Positions 13,201 through 24,905 of a stretch of 64,000 bases of DNA are shown piece by piece. A model generated the notes under the pieces. The model made no database searches. It saw nothing but the letters and a program-made list of their open reading frames with translations, and was not told where the DNA came from. The position numbers were made by a program, and so were the translations under genes. Source of the stretch: Sphagnum compactum (taxonomy: Eukaryota; Bryophyta; Sphagnopsida; Sphagnales); contig OZ234502.1 in NCBI GenBank assembly GCA_965153455.1, forward strand, positions 8,959,495-9,023,494, given 5' to 3'. Numbering within the stretch: position 1 is the first letter of the stretch; each line of letters starts with the position of its first letter.

Positions 13201-14730
13201 GGAACTTCATGGAACATTTCTTGGAGACTATTCATGTAAGGAGACTATTCATAGTAACCAGCTTGCTTGATCTGGTGACTGGACATAACCATCCCTTGCC
13301 AGAATAGAGATGCTCTCTCATTTCATGTGTGCAGAGAGAGCTGTTATGAAACCTTTGTTCAAACAACAAAGGGTCACCTAATCATTTGGCCAAAGAGAGT
13401 CCAGGATGATACCTTGTGCTCACAAGTAGGTCACTAATGAAATGGAGGTCAAAGGTTATGGGTTGTAACTAGTGACTTGATAGCCAATGAAAGCATTGAG
13501 ATCCTCACAAGGCATGGTTACCGGACAAAAGCCAACTTGTAAGGTCAACAATTAGCTGAGAAACTGCGTGTGTTTCTTTGTTATTCTTGAGAAACCATGT
13601 GTCTTTGTTATTCCTTTTGCCCAGGACAACAAACAGGAGTCAAGGTGATTGGCGAGCACTCTTTCCCAAGTCTCAACCTGACTACCAAAGGGTAGGTAGG
13701 TTGGGTTTCCCTGAACATGGATATGGAACTCAACTACATAAGGAAAGTTCCTTACTCTGGGGCCCATCACCGCAAAGGAAAGTCTGCAACACTCTCTAAA
13801 GCCTCTTTTTGACCTGTCCTCGTGCTCTGTGCTCATAATCAATGTAGGACTTTGTCAAATTTCCTTAATGCGTTCACCAGAGGATCCATCATTGGTAGTT
13901 GCTTTGCTCAAACATCACAAAATTGGTGAAGAGTTTGACCAACTCCCCAAACCCACTCGGCAGTGCTTTTTTGGGGAAACAATTTAATCATTTTTTCTCA
14001 CCAAAAAAATTGGTAAGATTTTGTTTTCATAGTGTGAGTTTGACTAATTTTGCTAATTTTTTGGGAAAAACTCGCCAAATTACTGATATAACCAAAATGA
14101 AGGAAAACAAAACACTGTCCATCGAGCATGAGTCTTCATACCTTCTTTATGTAATATTGATAATAAGTACTGTATATTTGGCAGTAATGAATTACTAGAA
14201 AAAAAAGTTCAATGAATTTTCCCCAAAAAAAAAGGTTTATTGCAAAAATCTTGGAAATACCTTTTAATATTTTATTTGGAAATAAAGTACATTGGTTGAC
14301 AAATGAATGTCCAATAATACATTTGTTTGTTTAAATAATTTTCTGCAATTCTGCCGATTTTTTTGGAAAATATAATTAAATATTTGGCCAAAAAAAAAGT
14401 GAAGGCTCTGCCAGGCTAGTACTGTAGTAATGATAAGAATTTGGTAGAGCCCATCTTCAAATAACTTTTCTGAGATGATTTTTGTTCAATTCATGAATTT
14501 CATTTTTTTGGGGTTTGAACTTGCAGTTTTTTTCATAATTATTCCTCACTTATTTTTCTTTTTAGGTAATAATTAGAAATATGATAATCTATAAATTTAG
14601 CATTTAACAAATAAAATTTATGTAAATGGTTCCCGTGGAGCAACACAGATCCCTAGTTTTACTTTTAAATTATTGATTTTTGGGGAAAGGAGAACATCAT
14701 CTCAGAGTTTTCCAGTCTCATGCTGAATTT
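10263..14730. other. Intergenic, no gene recognised
   Basis: Only short frames without family resemblance. The first few hundred bases presumably hold the cyclase 3' UTR. Simple repeats: a TG run passing into an AG run at 11477-11507, and an AGT run at 13056-13072. From about 13900 the sequence becomes AT-rich, with several TTTTTTGGGGAAA-like stretches. A small inverted-repeat element at 13172-13258 is listed separately. Confidence 0.5.
13172..13258. repeat. Small inverted-repeat element, 14-bp perfect arms
   Basis: GTTACTATGAATAG (13172-13185) and its exact reverse complement CTATTCATAGTAAC (13245-13258) bound an 87-bp segment. GGAGACTATTCATG also recurs inside it. It could be a tiny MITE or a stem-loop; no clear target-site duplication was seen. 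Confidence 0.5.
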
Positions 14731-14734
14731 GACT

Positions 14735-15090
14735 ATCTGTATACATGAGGTGAATACTCCTCAGTGTAGAAGTATTTCTGCTGAGTATACAATAGTGATG
14801 TAGAGATATTTCTGATGAGTATAAAGTGGAACTGGACATATATTTCTATTAAGTATACAATAGATATTGAGAGGTATTTCTGTTGAATATAAAATAGATC
14901 TGGACATGTATTTCTATTGAGTATACAATAGATATTGAGAGGTATCTCTGTGATTATAAAATTTTATCTGTAGATGTATTTCTCATAGACTATAGAATAG
15001 ATATGTTGAGGGTATTTTTTTATGATCATATATACAGTAGTTATGTATCAGTATTTCTGACAAGTGTATAGTATATATGTTGTAGATCAG
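14735..15090 (+). repeat. Degenerate tandem repeat, ~35-40 bp
   Basis: A unit like GTATTTCTGTTGAGTATACA with a variable tail (ATAGATATTGAGAG or ATAGATCTGGACAT) recurs about eight times with drift. No coding potential was seen. Confidence 0.6.
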
Positions 15091-15244
15091 GATTGAGCTT
15101 GGGGAGCCGAGGGTTTAGATCCCTTTAATACGTAGGCCTATTGGTTTTAATTTTGTATTTTTTAAGTGGAATGAAAGGTCCTTCAAAAAGATTTGGAACT
15201 TTTTTTGTCCCCCAAAGAAAAAACACGAAGAAGATGAAGTTGCA

Positions 15245-15620
15245 AATTGAAGAATCTCAGAATCTAGCTTATGCACAAAATCGCAGTATCTAGCTACCAC
15301 GAAATTAGAATCGCAGAATCTAGCTACCCAGAATTGCAGAATTGCAGAATCTACATGACATGAATCACATAATCTAGCTTCCTAGAATCGCGGGATCTAC
15401 CTTTCCCAGAATCGCATAATCTACCTTCCCAGAGTCGCAGAATGTAGCTGCTCAGAATCGCGGAATCTAGCCACCGGAGACTCGTAGAATCTAGGAGAAT
15501 CTTCTTCATATTCTTCGTAGGACACCGAGGAAAAAAAAAGGCCGAATTCTTCCCATCTGCTACTTCGGAAATTACCGCGAGAATCGTAGAATCTAGGAGA
15601 ATATTCCTCAGATTCTTCGT
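15245..15620 (+). repeat. GAATCGCAGAATCTAGC repeat array upstream of the coiled-coil gene
   Basis: Irregular copies (~24-30 bp) of a GAATCGCAGAATCTAGCTACC-like unit run from about 15245 to 15500. They pass into AGAATCTAGGAGAAT and GATTCTTCGTAGGA variants up to 15680. Two sites fit the heat-shock element pattern nGAAnnTTCn: AGAATCTTCT near 15497 and AGAATATTCC near 15599. The array lies in the likely promoter or 5' UTR of the gene starting at 15953. Regulation by heat-shock factors is only a suggestion from motif matching. Confidence 0.55.
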
Positions 15621-15952
15621 AGGATCCGGAGCAGCAGGGCAGAAAAGACTTTCTTGCTCAGATTCTTCTTCGTAGGAGCCGCAGGGAAAAATACTACTTT
15701 ATCTTCTTTGGAAATTTGAGGAAATTGACATATTAATCGATTCCTCCAAATTCGTGCAACAGAGGATTTCCAACAAAAAAATTAAAGAAGAAGTTCTAGT
15801 GATGATGATTCCCAGAAGAGGAGATCAATTGTGCAGCTTTGGAGTGATCTCGAAATTCGCAGTTTTGTGCACCAGAGTACGAGCATCATGACGATGATGA
15901 CGATCTGGTGGTGCAGGTGGTGATGATGTTGTGCTAGAACTTAGAAAGCTTT

Positions 15953-18175
15953 ATGAGCGGAGAAGATTTGAAGATGGAGCAGGAAGTTCAAGTAGATCCT
16001 GCTCCTACTAGTGATGATCATCGTACTCTAGTAGGAGGAAGTCTGGAGCACTGTGTTCATCCGCGTACTCGACTCCTCCAGATTTCTCAACGCGGATTTA
16101 GTCTGCACAATATCAATCCTGTGGAAGTTTTCAAGCTTCTGGCCAAGTATGTCCCTGCACAGTACAAGAACGTCGACGGCTGCAGAAGAGAATTGGTTTG
16201 TACTTTGCCCAGCGGCGCGAGAACAGCTGCAGATGGAGCTAGATCATCAGGAAGCAGCAGCGGATCATCGCAAGGACTCGCACTGATGCAAGAAGAAGAC
16301 GAAGAAGATCACGAATTTCATGACAGAGATGCCGGTGCAGCAGGCAATACTAGATTTGATGAAGAAGCTGCAATATCAGAGCAGAAGATTGAAGAGCCTC
16401 TTCTTCCAGGAGCTGCAGCTGGCAATAGATTGTTGCAGCAGGATGTTGCTGCAGCAGATGATCATAGTTACAGTAGTAGAACCCTAGTGCAACAAGCAGG
16501 ATTTGCAGGAAGAGGTCGTCGAGGGTTCGAGACTCTAAGATCTTCGGGAAGTGGATTACGTGAAGTTTTGGATTGGCAAGAAGAACGGGGTGCAGATGTC
16601 GATGATGCTCATGGCCATGAGGTGCAGAGTGAGAGCGGTTTGAGAGAAACAGCGTTCAAGATGGCGGCGGAAGGTGAGAAGAATGAGGAGTCCGAGCAGA
16701 AGGAGCAGGGGGGTCATGAGAACGAGAAGGGGCGGTTGCAGCACATGAGAAGCTCATGTAGGAGCAATATTGAGAGCATGAATTCCTCGGCGATGGAGGT
16801 CGACCTGTTTAGGGGAAAGGTGAACCAGGTGGAGACGCATGTGGATGGGCTCCGGAAGAGGCTGGAGAGAGCGGAGAAGATGGTCGCAGACTTGAGGAGG
16901 CAAAGTTCGGCAGATGAGGATGAAGAGAGTAGAAGTGAGGAGCTGCGTGACGTTTGTGCGCAGAAAGAGGAAGAGAAGAGGAATCTCCAAGGATTGGTGA
17001 ATGGATTGCAGGACCTTTGCATGAACCATGAGAAGAGCATCAACGGGCTTCGTCAGGCGCTCAAGAACAACCTGCAGCTGCTGCCAGACGATCAGCTGGG
17101 TGGGAGCTGCAGCGCCATGTCGCGGAACCATGAGCTTCACAGGGAGCTGTACAGGTTGAGCAGCGTGGAGTTGGGTCTGCGGAGAGAGCTAGAGTCTGCG
17201 AAGCGAGAAATCGCACTGTTGCGGTGCGAGAATCAGAGTCTAATCGCCAGGCTTCGTGCAGGTCATGAAAGAGAAGCTGCGAGAGCTTGCGCCAAGAGAC
17301 TAGACCAAGAACTGCGTGCTCAGCTTCGCCGCAGCCAGGCTCAGGTGACGGCGTTGCAAGAGAAGTACGACTTGCTTGCTAGCAGATTACGCCTTGCCAT
17401 GCGACACAGGCCGAGGAGCAGCAGGAAGGAATTGCTGATGCAGGAGGACAACAAAACCCTGAGATTGGAGCTTGCCAGAACACGAAGAAGTTTGCAGATC
17501 GAAGAGATTCTGCTGCTACAAAGTGTGCCAACAGCAACAATCAAGAGGAGAAAGGATCAAAGCAGCAGCTGCTGGGACTTGGTGGTGTTGCAGGAGGACG
17601 ATCCTAGACGTGAGCACGGCAACAACAACAACAACATGACTGCTTTGGACTTGCCAGGAACAACAGCAACTCAATTAGCAGCTGCTTCCTCCAACAACTG
17701 CGAGGAGTCCATGATGCTGCTTCAGGAGTATGCACTCACATTGGAAGAGGATCTGCGACAATCTCAAGCACACTGCACTTTGTTGCTTCAGGAGCAAGAG
17801 GAATTGAGACTGGAGAGGTATGAGCTTGTGTGCTCACTTGCGGATTCTTACCTCCGATTGTCGGAGCTCAAGAAAGAGCTGAACTCGAGAGTGGAGCTGA
17901 TGAAGGAGCTGGAGGTAGACTTGGACAGAAGCACACTCCAGATTCAGCAAAACAGGAAAGAGCTTTCTCTGGTCACAAGAGAGAGAGACGAGTTGCGCAA
18001 GGAAGGGGAGATCATGGGTCGGGAAGCATTGCACATGAGCTTGGAGGTTGAGCTCTTGAGACGTCGACTTCGGCAACTCGATGAAGAATTGTTGCTCAAA
18101 GATGGTCAGATCTCCATTCTTCGAAGCAGTTGGGAACATCATGATGATGATAATGATGATGCAGGTCAGGAGTGA
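15953..18175 (+). CDS. Large coiled-coil protein, function unknown
   Basis: A single open frame encodes 740 residues from an ATG at 15953. Residues ~1-80 hold a possible small folded segment (QISQRGFSLHNINPVEVFKL). Residues 80-280 are low-complexity, acidic and alanine/glutamine-rich. Residues ~281-490 form a strong heptad coiled coil; 500-590 are serine/asparagine-rich; ~590-725 form a second coiled coil ending in LDEELLLKDGQISIL, followed by an Asp-rich tail from a GAT run. There is no signal peptide or membrane segment. This looks like a plant cytoskeletal or scaffold coiled-coil protein, but I cannot place it in a family. The extreme C-terminal coding sequence is duplicated just downstream, and a GT within CAGGTCAGG at the end of the frame could serve as an alternative donor, so the C-terminus is less certain than the rest. 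Confidence 0.8.
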   Translation: MSGEDLKMEQEVQVDPAPTSDDHRTLVGGSLEHCVHPRTRLLQISQRGFSLHNINPVEVFKLLAKYVPAQYKNVDGCRRELVCTLPSGARTAADGARSSGSSSGSSQGLALMQEEDEEDHEFHDRDAGAAGNTRFDEEAAISEQKIEEPLLPGAAAGNRLLQQDVAAADDHSYSSRTLVQQAGFAGRGRRGFETLRSSGSGLREVLDWQEERGADVDDAHGHEVQSESGLRETAFKMAAEGEKNEESEQKEQGGHENEKGRLQHMRSSCRSNIESMNSSAMEVDLFRGKVNQVETHVDGLRKRLERAEKMVADLRRQSSADEDEESRSEELRDVCAQKEEEKRNLQGLVNGLQDLCMNHEKSINGLRQALKNNLQLLPDDQLGGSCSAMSRNHELHRELYRLSSVELGLRRELESAKREIALLRCENQSLIARLRAGHEREAARACAKRLDQELRAQLRRSQAQVTALQEKYDLLASRLRLAMRHRPRSSRKELLMQEDNKTLRLELARTRRSLQIEEILLLQSVPTATIKRRKDQSSSCWDLVVLQEDDPRREHGNNNNNMTALDLPGTTATQLAAASSNNCEESMMLLQEYALTLEEDLRQSQAHCTLLLQEQEELRLERYELVCSLADSYLRLSELKKELNSRVELMKELEVDLDRSTLQIQQNRKELSLVTRERDELRKEGEIMGREALHMSLEVELLRRRLRQLDEELLLKDGQISILRSSWEHHDDDNDDAGQE

Positions 18176-18450
18176 GGAGCCAAGGAAGAAGATCTATGAT
18201 GATGATGATGATCAGAGCTTGTCAAAGACAACCCAGGGACCTTGGATTGTGTTGCAGCAGCAACTTGAAACACGAAGAAATTATTACTCAAAGATGGTCA
18301 GATCTCCATTCTTAGAAGCAAATTGGGAACATCACAATGATGATGATGATGATGATGAGAAGGAGGACTGGAGCTTGTCAAAGAAAACCCAGGGGCAGAT
18401 TGTGTTGCAACAGCTTGAAATCTGAAGAAATTATTGCTCAAAGATGGTCA
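18083..18450 (+). repeat. Tandem duplication of the 3' end of the coiled-coil ORF
   Basis: The segment beginning GAAGAATTGTTGCTCAAAG at 18083 (inside the ORF) recurs at 18275 and partly at 18424, so units of about 192 and 149 bp. Each full copy carries a GAT/ATG trinucleotide run and a GAGCTTGTCAAAGA motif. Copies 2 and 3 lie past the stop codon and keep partial open frames (18081-18425 in another frame). Confidence 0.75.
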
Positions 18451-19981
18451 GAATTCTGTCCTCCAAATCAATTCAGACAAAGTCCTGATGTGCCAAGAAT
18501 TGCTATTAATCGAGACATAGTGCCTTGGAGGCAAGCTCTCACAAACCTTTCTTTCTTCCCTCACAGAATTTCTTTCTAGGAGGAAGAAGAAGATGAAGTT
18601 GCAGGTTGCACATTTCATAACCATGAGCAAGAAAGAAATTGCTTGTGCAAAAAGCTTGCTTTGAACACAGGATTCTGTCCCCTGCAAACCCTAGAAGTTC
18701 TGATTGTTGAGAAGTGGCAGTTTTTGAGTTTCTTGAGGCTCCAATTTGAGCTTCTTTGCAAGTAGTGGTTTTGCTAAAGAGTTTTTTTGTCTAATGGTTC
18801 CTGTAGGGTAATATGCTTGAGTGGAGCAGCATTGCGGGGGGACAAAAGTGGTGGGCATAAGATTTTGGATGCTTTGGCAATGGAAGGTGGTGTCCTCTAC
18901 AACCGAACTAAATTTCTCTCACAGAAATATAAGCTCTCTGGGGATTTGAACTGGAATGGAGAAATACCCAGGAAGAAATTAGTTGGAACTTTTTTTGGCG
19001 TCGACAACTTCTCAGGTCACTGTTAGAGTTGCTGTGAAGAATTATCTTTTGTTACACCCCAAGAAGGAAGATCTTCAAGGCCTCCTCAGGGTGCTACTTG
19101 GCAGATGAGTTTGGAATTCTTTGGCAAGGCTTGCTTGGGAGATGATCATCCCAGAGCATTTTGCAGCTCATGAAACCACCTTGCACCAGCCAGTCTACTA
19201 CTCATCTCCATAGAATTGGTTGAGCTACCACAATCTCTTCAAGTTTCAACAAGTTTTGACATTGAATCTTTTTAAAGAAATTTTAGGTTTTGCAACAAAA
19301 TTTGGTTGTACCTACCCAACTGAAAAACTATTCAAGGAAGATTTTTCAGAATGTCTCCAATTCAATGAGATATGCAGAGTATTATTGACTGGTAATTTGG
19401 TCACTCTCCAAAGTGTTGAAGCCTTGATAGGTATGTTGCTGGATGCTTCCTTGCTCTGAGCCACTACAATCCTTGAATCAATCCTTCTCAACCATCGCTT
19501 GTGCACATCTCCTTACAGCACATGAAGTTTGTCTTCTTGGTTGTGTTTCAAGTTCAAACCTTTGAACTCTTTCATCAGCAAATTCCATCAAGAATGGGAC
19601 ATAATCATGCTACTTTGGGATTCATATGTTGATCATTTTTTTTTGAGTTCAAATTCTTCGAAAGGACTGTTGTTCTTTCCTGAGGCATTTTAAGGCATGC
19701 CTAAATGGTGCTTTCTTTAGGTCCAGTCTGATTTCTGGGGGATAGTTGGAATGCCAGGAGAAAACCAAAGACTCTGAATTGTCAAGAGAATTAGGAATTG
19801 TGGGGAATTGGAATTGCAAAACCTTTCTAGTTTGAACAAAATGGGTACATTAGATGAACACAAATACTGACTTATAAAATCTAATGAAAGCTTACATTTG
19901 GTTCATAACCTATGCAAGAGAACTAGATGCCTCTCACACTTCATCAATGCCTTCACAGGCAACAAGCTTCCTTCAAACTTG
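18451..19981. other. No gene recognised (3' UTR and intergenic)
   Basis: The beginning is presumably the 3' UTR of the upstream gene. Two frames of about 79 codons (18787-19026, 19220-19459) have no recognisable similarity and are left as non-coding. Confidence 0.4.
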
Positions 19982-22900
19982 CCATTTATTTAGTTATCAA
20001 TTTTACAGTTTTATCAAATTCTCATCAATCCCCATATTGAAACAATTTGTGAAACTTAGCTTTAACAAATTTAACACGATCATGGAAATTTAATACAAGA
20101 TTATAATACTAACTTTCCAAACCACCTTGCTACTAAAGAATTTGACCTTGTGATTTTCACCTTCCTTAACATTGTGATGGTTTGCAATTCTAGTTTCTAC
20201 TTTCACACAAGCTTTTACCAACTTTTGCCTTGTGCATTTTTCATTGATTTCAAGATTGGAATTGGAATGAAATCTTAATTATTCTAAGGATTCATGGTCC
20301 TTTTCAATGCCTTCGATGCTTTTCTTATGAATTTTTATCTTTTTTTTAAAGTTTTCTTGTAGGAACTTAAAAAGAGAATTAAAACAAAAATAGGAAATGA
20401 ACTTTGAGATAGTTTCCAAATGGGAGACCTATTTTTCAATATTGTGCATATAACAAATAAATTATTTTTGAATTTCATACAAACATCTCTTACATCAATT
20501 TAAATGGAGTCTAATTTTTATGGTCAACATATTATGAAATTTGCAACCATGAAGGTCACACCTCAATTAACCATTCAATCTTTCTAATACATTCATCCAT
20601 GTAAGCCTTTAAACATATGAGCTATTTATGTACAAACAAAGTGATTGATCGAATGAAAATAGTGTAAAATCATATGTATTCAAAACATGAACACAATTTG
20701 AAGCAAAAGGAATAGTATGTCTATGAAATGGATTAAACCTACAAAAGGACTTAAATGCAATGCAATTGACCAATTCTAATTTCTAACCTATATTAAGAAT
20801 TTGTTGGAAAATATTGGTTATGGTTGTTACTTATTGTTCAAACGTAGATTAATATGAACAACATTTCAATTATTCCATGTCCAGTGGGTTTGGGTTTATT
20901 TTAGTGTTGGTTTGATATATAAGTTTAAAATTGGTATGAATATTAATATTGAAGACCAAACCAATTTGGTCCTTTTGTCTTTAGGCAATACTTGACAAGT
21001 TGACTCTTATATAGCTTTTGGAGAAACAAAAGATAAACCATATTTGTGTAAGTTTCTCTAGATACTGATATTAAGGAGCCATCCTCCTCGCTCCCCTTGT
21101 GTGAATCCTACCTAGGGTTGTTTTTGAAAATCCTAAACCCTATTAACCATCACCATCATCTCTTTTTTTCACTATTGCTTGCCAAGTTGCTTAACCTAGG
21201 ACTAGCCATCACATGCATCTGAAGAAAAAATAACATGCACGGACCTTGTTAAACCTTATTCCTTTTTGGCGACCCTCTTCCTTTCTTATGTATGTGATGA
21301 CTTTTGAGTATATTTGATTTCATTGCCACACACTTTACATTAATTGCTTAGGTGTTGCTTGTCACAAACTTTCTTTTATATAATATACATGACATGAAAT
21401 GATGCAACATAATTCAAAAACTTCATGCAATTTTTTTCAACTCCATTATGCATTATGTATACCAATGTGGTATAGCATTAATAATATCTATATTCTTACC
21501 ATTATTTCATCAATGCATTTTACATCTATATAGATCATATTCTAGTAGAAGATTTCTAATTATCCCCTATTACTAGTTCCCATGGGTATTGAATTTGTGT
21601 AAACATTTATATATTATGACCAAATTGGTTTTAAAAAACTTGATACTAGGTCAACATTGGTTTATTCCAAGGAATGTTTGTGGAATCTCATCTTTTGTGG
21701 TATCAAATTTTAAACCATTACAAGAATATGAGGCATGGTTGACACCAAGTTGTTTCATTATGTTTTCAAATTTGGATTTTTGCATTCTCAACTTCCCAAC
21801 TCAATTTAATTTGTGTACATGTTTTTGTGTGTAATTTTGTTAGTTTGGATAACGTTGGGTGCCAATTTAGTATTGCATGACACCTATGCAATTTAATTTA
21901 ATTTTTTCAAATAACAATAAACAATGTTAGACTCTTTAAGCTAAAAGAAAATTATCCCAAAAACATGGAATGTATGAACACATGAATCAAGTGAAAGTTA
22001 ATGAATGAAGCAGGTTTAGTCACCCAAACTCTTTAGAGGATTCCAAAAGAAAATGAAAATGACTTCTTGGAATACATATTTCAAAATATGACCTCATTTC
22101 TCTTCATGTTTAACTTCAAACATTATTGCAAGAACTTTATATTTAACATTTTAAAACATTTTTATAACATTTTATTTTTTCCTTGTTTGATCTTGTATTT
22201 CCAATTCTTTTATTTAGTGAAACAATTCTTAAAGAGGTGATGATGTTTGTGTTTTTTCCTAAGTTTGTGTGGTCGGAGTTCAATTTGGAGTATGAGTTCC
22301 AACCCTTCTTGGCTTATAAACACAAATGAAAGGGTTTCTTAAGGATTGCATAATTTTTAAGTTGATTGATTAATTCAATCACCAAATATGATAAATGGCC
22401 ATCATTCTAAAATGTACATAATTTTTTTGATTGTTTATCACTAGTACAAGGAACAATTTTTACCCATTTTGGCCTTGAAGCATGGTTTACATGATAATTA
22501 TGGAAGATTTCATGCAAACTAGATTAAAGGTTTCAATGTTGCAATGTATTGAAATTATTTTTATATGGACCAACTTCAATCTTCAAAGTTCTCATTTGAA
22601 TATTTGTTAAGTTACCACCAAGATTTCCATCAGTAGTCATTTCACTCAAATTCATGCCCAAAGTTGCACCATGGCCGTCGCACCTTCCTATTCATCGAGG
22701 GCTCTCTTCACCTCTCATGGTGCTCTCAAATAGTTGTGTGAGAAGGAGATGATGTAACTTAGACTTTTGTTCAATCATTCCTTAATTTAATTGTGTGTTT
22801 TTCTTAGCCACTTTCGCTTTGATAGATTGAAAAAAACAATACTAATGATAATAGACACCGGGTTCACTCGGCACTTTCAAAAAGCTAGATTGAAGTTCAA

Positions 22901-23738
22901 GGTGTCATTTCTTTTTCAATGTTTTGTTTTTGTTTACTTATTGTTCCATAAAAACAACAATAATTCAATGTGCAATGGACACAACATAGAAAGTGGAACC
23001 AAAGCTCAGAGGTTGGCCGCAACTAACATTGCTGGAATAAACTTGTGAAGAATGATCAACAACTAAAACAATTGGCATTGCAAGAATGAAGTGGCACACA
23101 CAAAACTTTGTTTACAATTTCAGGAAAAACAACCTAGAGACCACAAAGTTTGGTTTCCATTGCATGCGCCATTGTTGATAAAGCAGTTTGGGGTTAAAGA
23201 GCTCAAGCTTAGACAACAAACAACATGGTCAGAAAAAACGAGAAAGAACACAAATCAAGCTACTCACACCAAAGGAAAACATGCTAGAGCATGAAGAGGA
23301 GGAAGGAGAGTTATAATCTTCTAATGGGAGAGGAAACAAAAACTTAGGTAGTTCATTTTACCTTCCCCTTTCCTTTTCTTTCTAGGCTTCTTTTCCTTAG
23401 TAGGCAATTGACTAGAAATCAAGAAGTTTTGCAAGGAAAAGAAACAAGAAAAGGCATGAGCAACACCCCCATAGCACATTAGTAGCATCCTCGCACCATA
23501 TAGGCCCACCCAACTTCATTTCTCAAACACACTAAACATAGGTGTAACTATAACATTGCGGCCAATTTTCAAATATTTTCAGCAAAGGCTTTTTGAAGAA
23601 ATTCCACTCACAACGATTCAAAGTTCATGGACTTGCCACAAGCAAACATTCTGGGTGACATCAAAAGAAGGATGAATGACACATGTAGCGAACAATAAAT
23701 TCACTTCACTTTCACAAAAGGTGCGAAGCTCCAAAGTT
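19982..23738 (-). repeat. Right arm of the 3.76-kb inverted repeat
   Basis: Reverse complement of 3582-7350. The outer end reads GTGCGAAGCTCCAAAG, matching the left arm's CTTTTGGAGCTTTGCAC. The inner end reads TTTAGTTATCAATTTTACAG, matching the left arm's end near 7340. A frame at 21589-21834 keeps almost all residues of its partner at 5536-5751, and 23321-23509 (minus) pairs with 3809-3997. No transposase, RT or integrase motif was seen. Confidence 0.85.
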
Positions 23739-24375
23739 ATCATGAACCCTTTGGTGATAAAGCTCTTCATGAAGATCCCAACATGTGGATATGATGAAAT
23801 GGAGGGCACCCCAAAGGAGCTAATGCTCCCAACTTTGGTTCAAAATACAAACCTTCACAATCAACTTGTTAAAAAGTGACAACCATAATTTGAACATTTT
23901 TGTAACAATGATTAAGTTTTAATCATGCAGTCATGTCCTTATTCATGTAACATGACTTAATCATGTTTATAATTAGATGACTATGTCATGTTATGAAACC
24001 CACAATTACGTGACTAAGGTACATAATTTGATTTCAAAACCATGTTTGACTATGTAAGAAAACATATTAGACACATTAAAAAGTTGAAAAAAAATTATGT
24101 GAAAAAAAAATGTTAGTTAGATGCATGCATTTAGGAGCCATATATTCTTAATTATCATTTCAAAAATAATTATTTGATATATAATTTAAATATTTTTCCA
24201 AATGTAGTCCCAAAAAAGGTAATTAATTGTTTAAAATAACTTATGATCATCAACCAGTTGTGAATTATTTAAAGTATTGTGATTTTGTACATGAATCACA
24301 AAAATAAACTTAATTAATTCAACATCTTGCCATTGAGCCTTTTTCTTTTTGGAATCAATATTAAAATACCTTCAC
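23739..24375. other. AT-rich intergenic, no gene
   Basis: No supported coding frame. A short stretch repeats ATCATG/CATGAC motifs around 23920-24000. Confidence 0.4.
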
Positions 24376-24905
24376 ATTAGGTTTTGATTAGGTTTGGCCT
24401 TAGTCAACTTAGGTTTAATTTAACCTTGAAGTTTATCCTAGGTCTAACATTGATTAGTTAGGTTTAGTCATGTTTAACAAGGTTTAGCCTCTAAGTTAAC
24501 TTTTAAGTTTAATTTAGGTATAAATTTTGAATTTAATGTCTATGTTTAACTTATAGGTTTAACCTATATGTTTAGTTTAAGTTTAGCTTTTAAGTTTATC
24601 CTAAAATTAACCTTTATGTTTTGCTTAGGTTTAACCTATAGGTTTAATTTAGATTATAAATTTAGCTTAGGTTTATCTTTTAAGTTTAATTTAGATTTAG
24701 CTTGTAGGTTAAAATTAGGTTAAAATTAGGTTAATAAGGTTTAATTGTGTTTAAGTAGCTTTAATCATGCTTAGCTAATTTTACCCTAGGTTAATTAGTT
24801 TAATCATCCTTAGTTAAGTTTACCCTAGGTTTAACTTAAATTTAGTCTACATTTAGCCTTTAGGTTTAGCCTATGTTTAGCTTTTAAATCTAGCTTTTGA
24901 ATTAG
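24376..24905 (+). repeat. Degenerate array of short TTAGGTTTAA-like units
   Basis: TAGGTTTAACCT, TTTAGCTTTTAAG and TAGGTTTAATTTAG variants recur every 12-25 bp for over 500 bp with heavy drift. A related array lies at 55075-55360. The motif resembles, but is not, the TTTAGGG telomere unit. Confidence 0.7.

Noticed and set aside
15953-18175. Assigning the coiled-coil protein to the NETWORKED/KIP1 or kinesin families
   Set aside because: No NAB or motor domain is visible; coiled-coil resemblance alone is not evidence.
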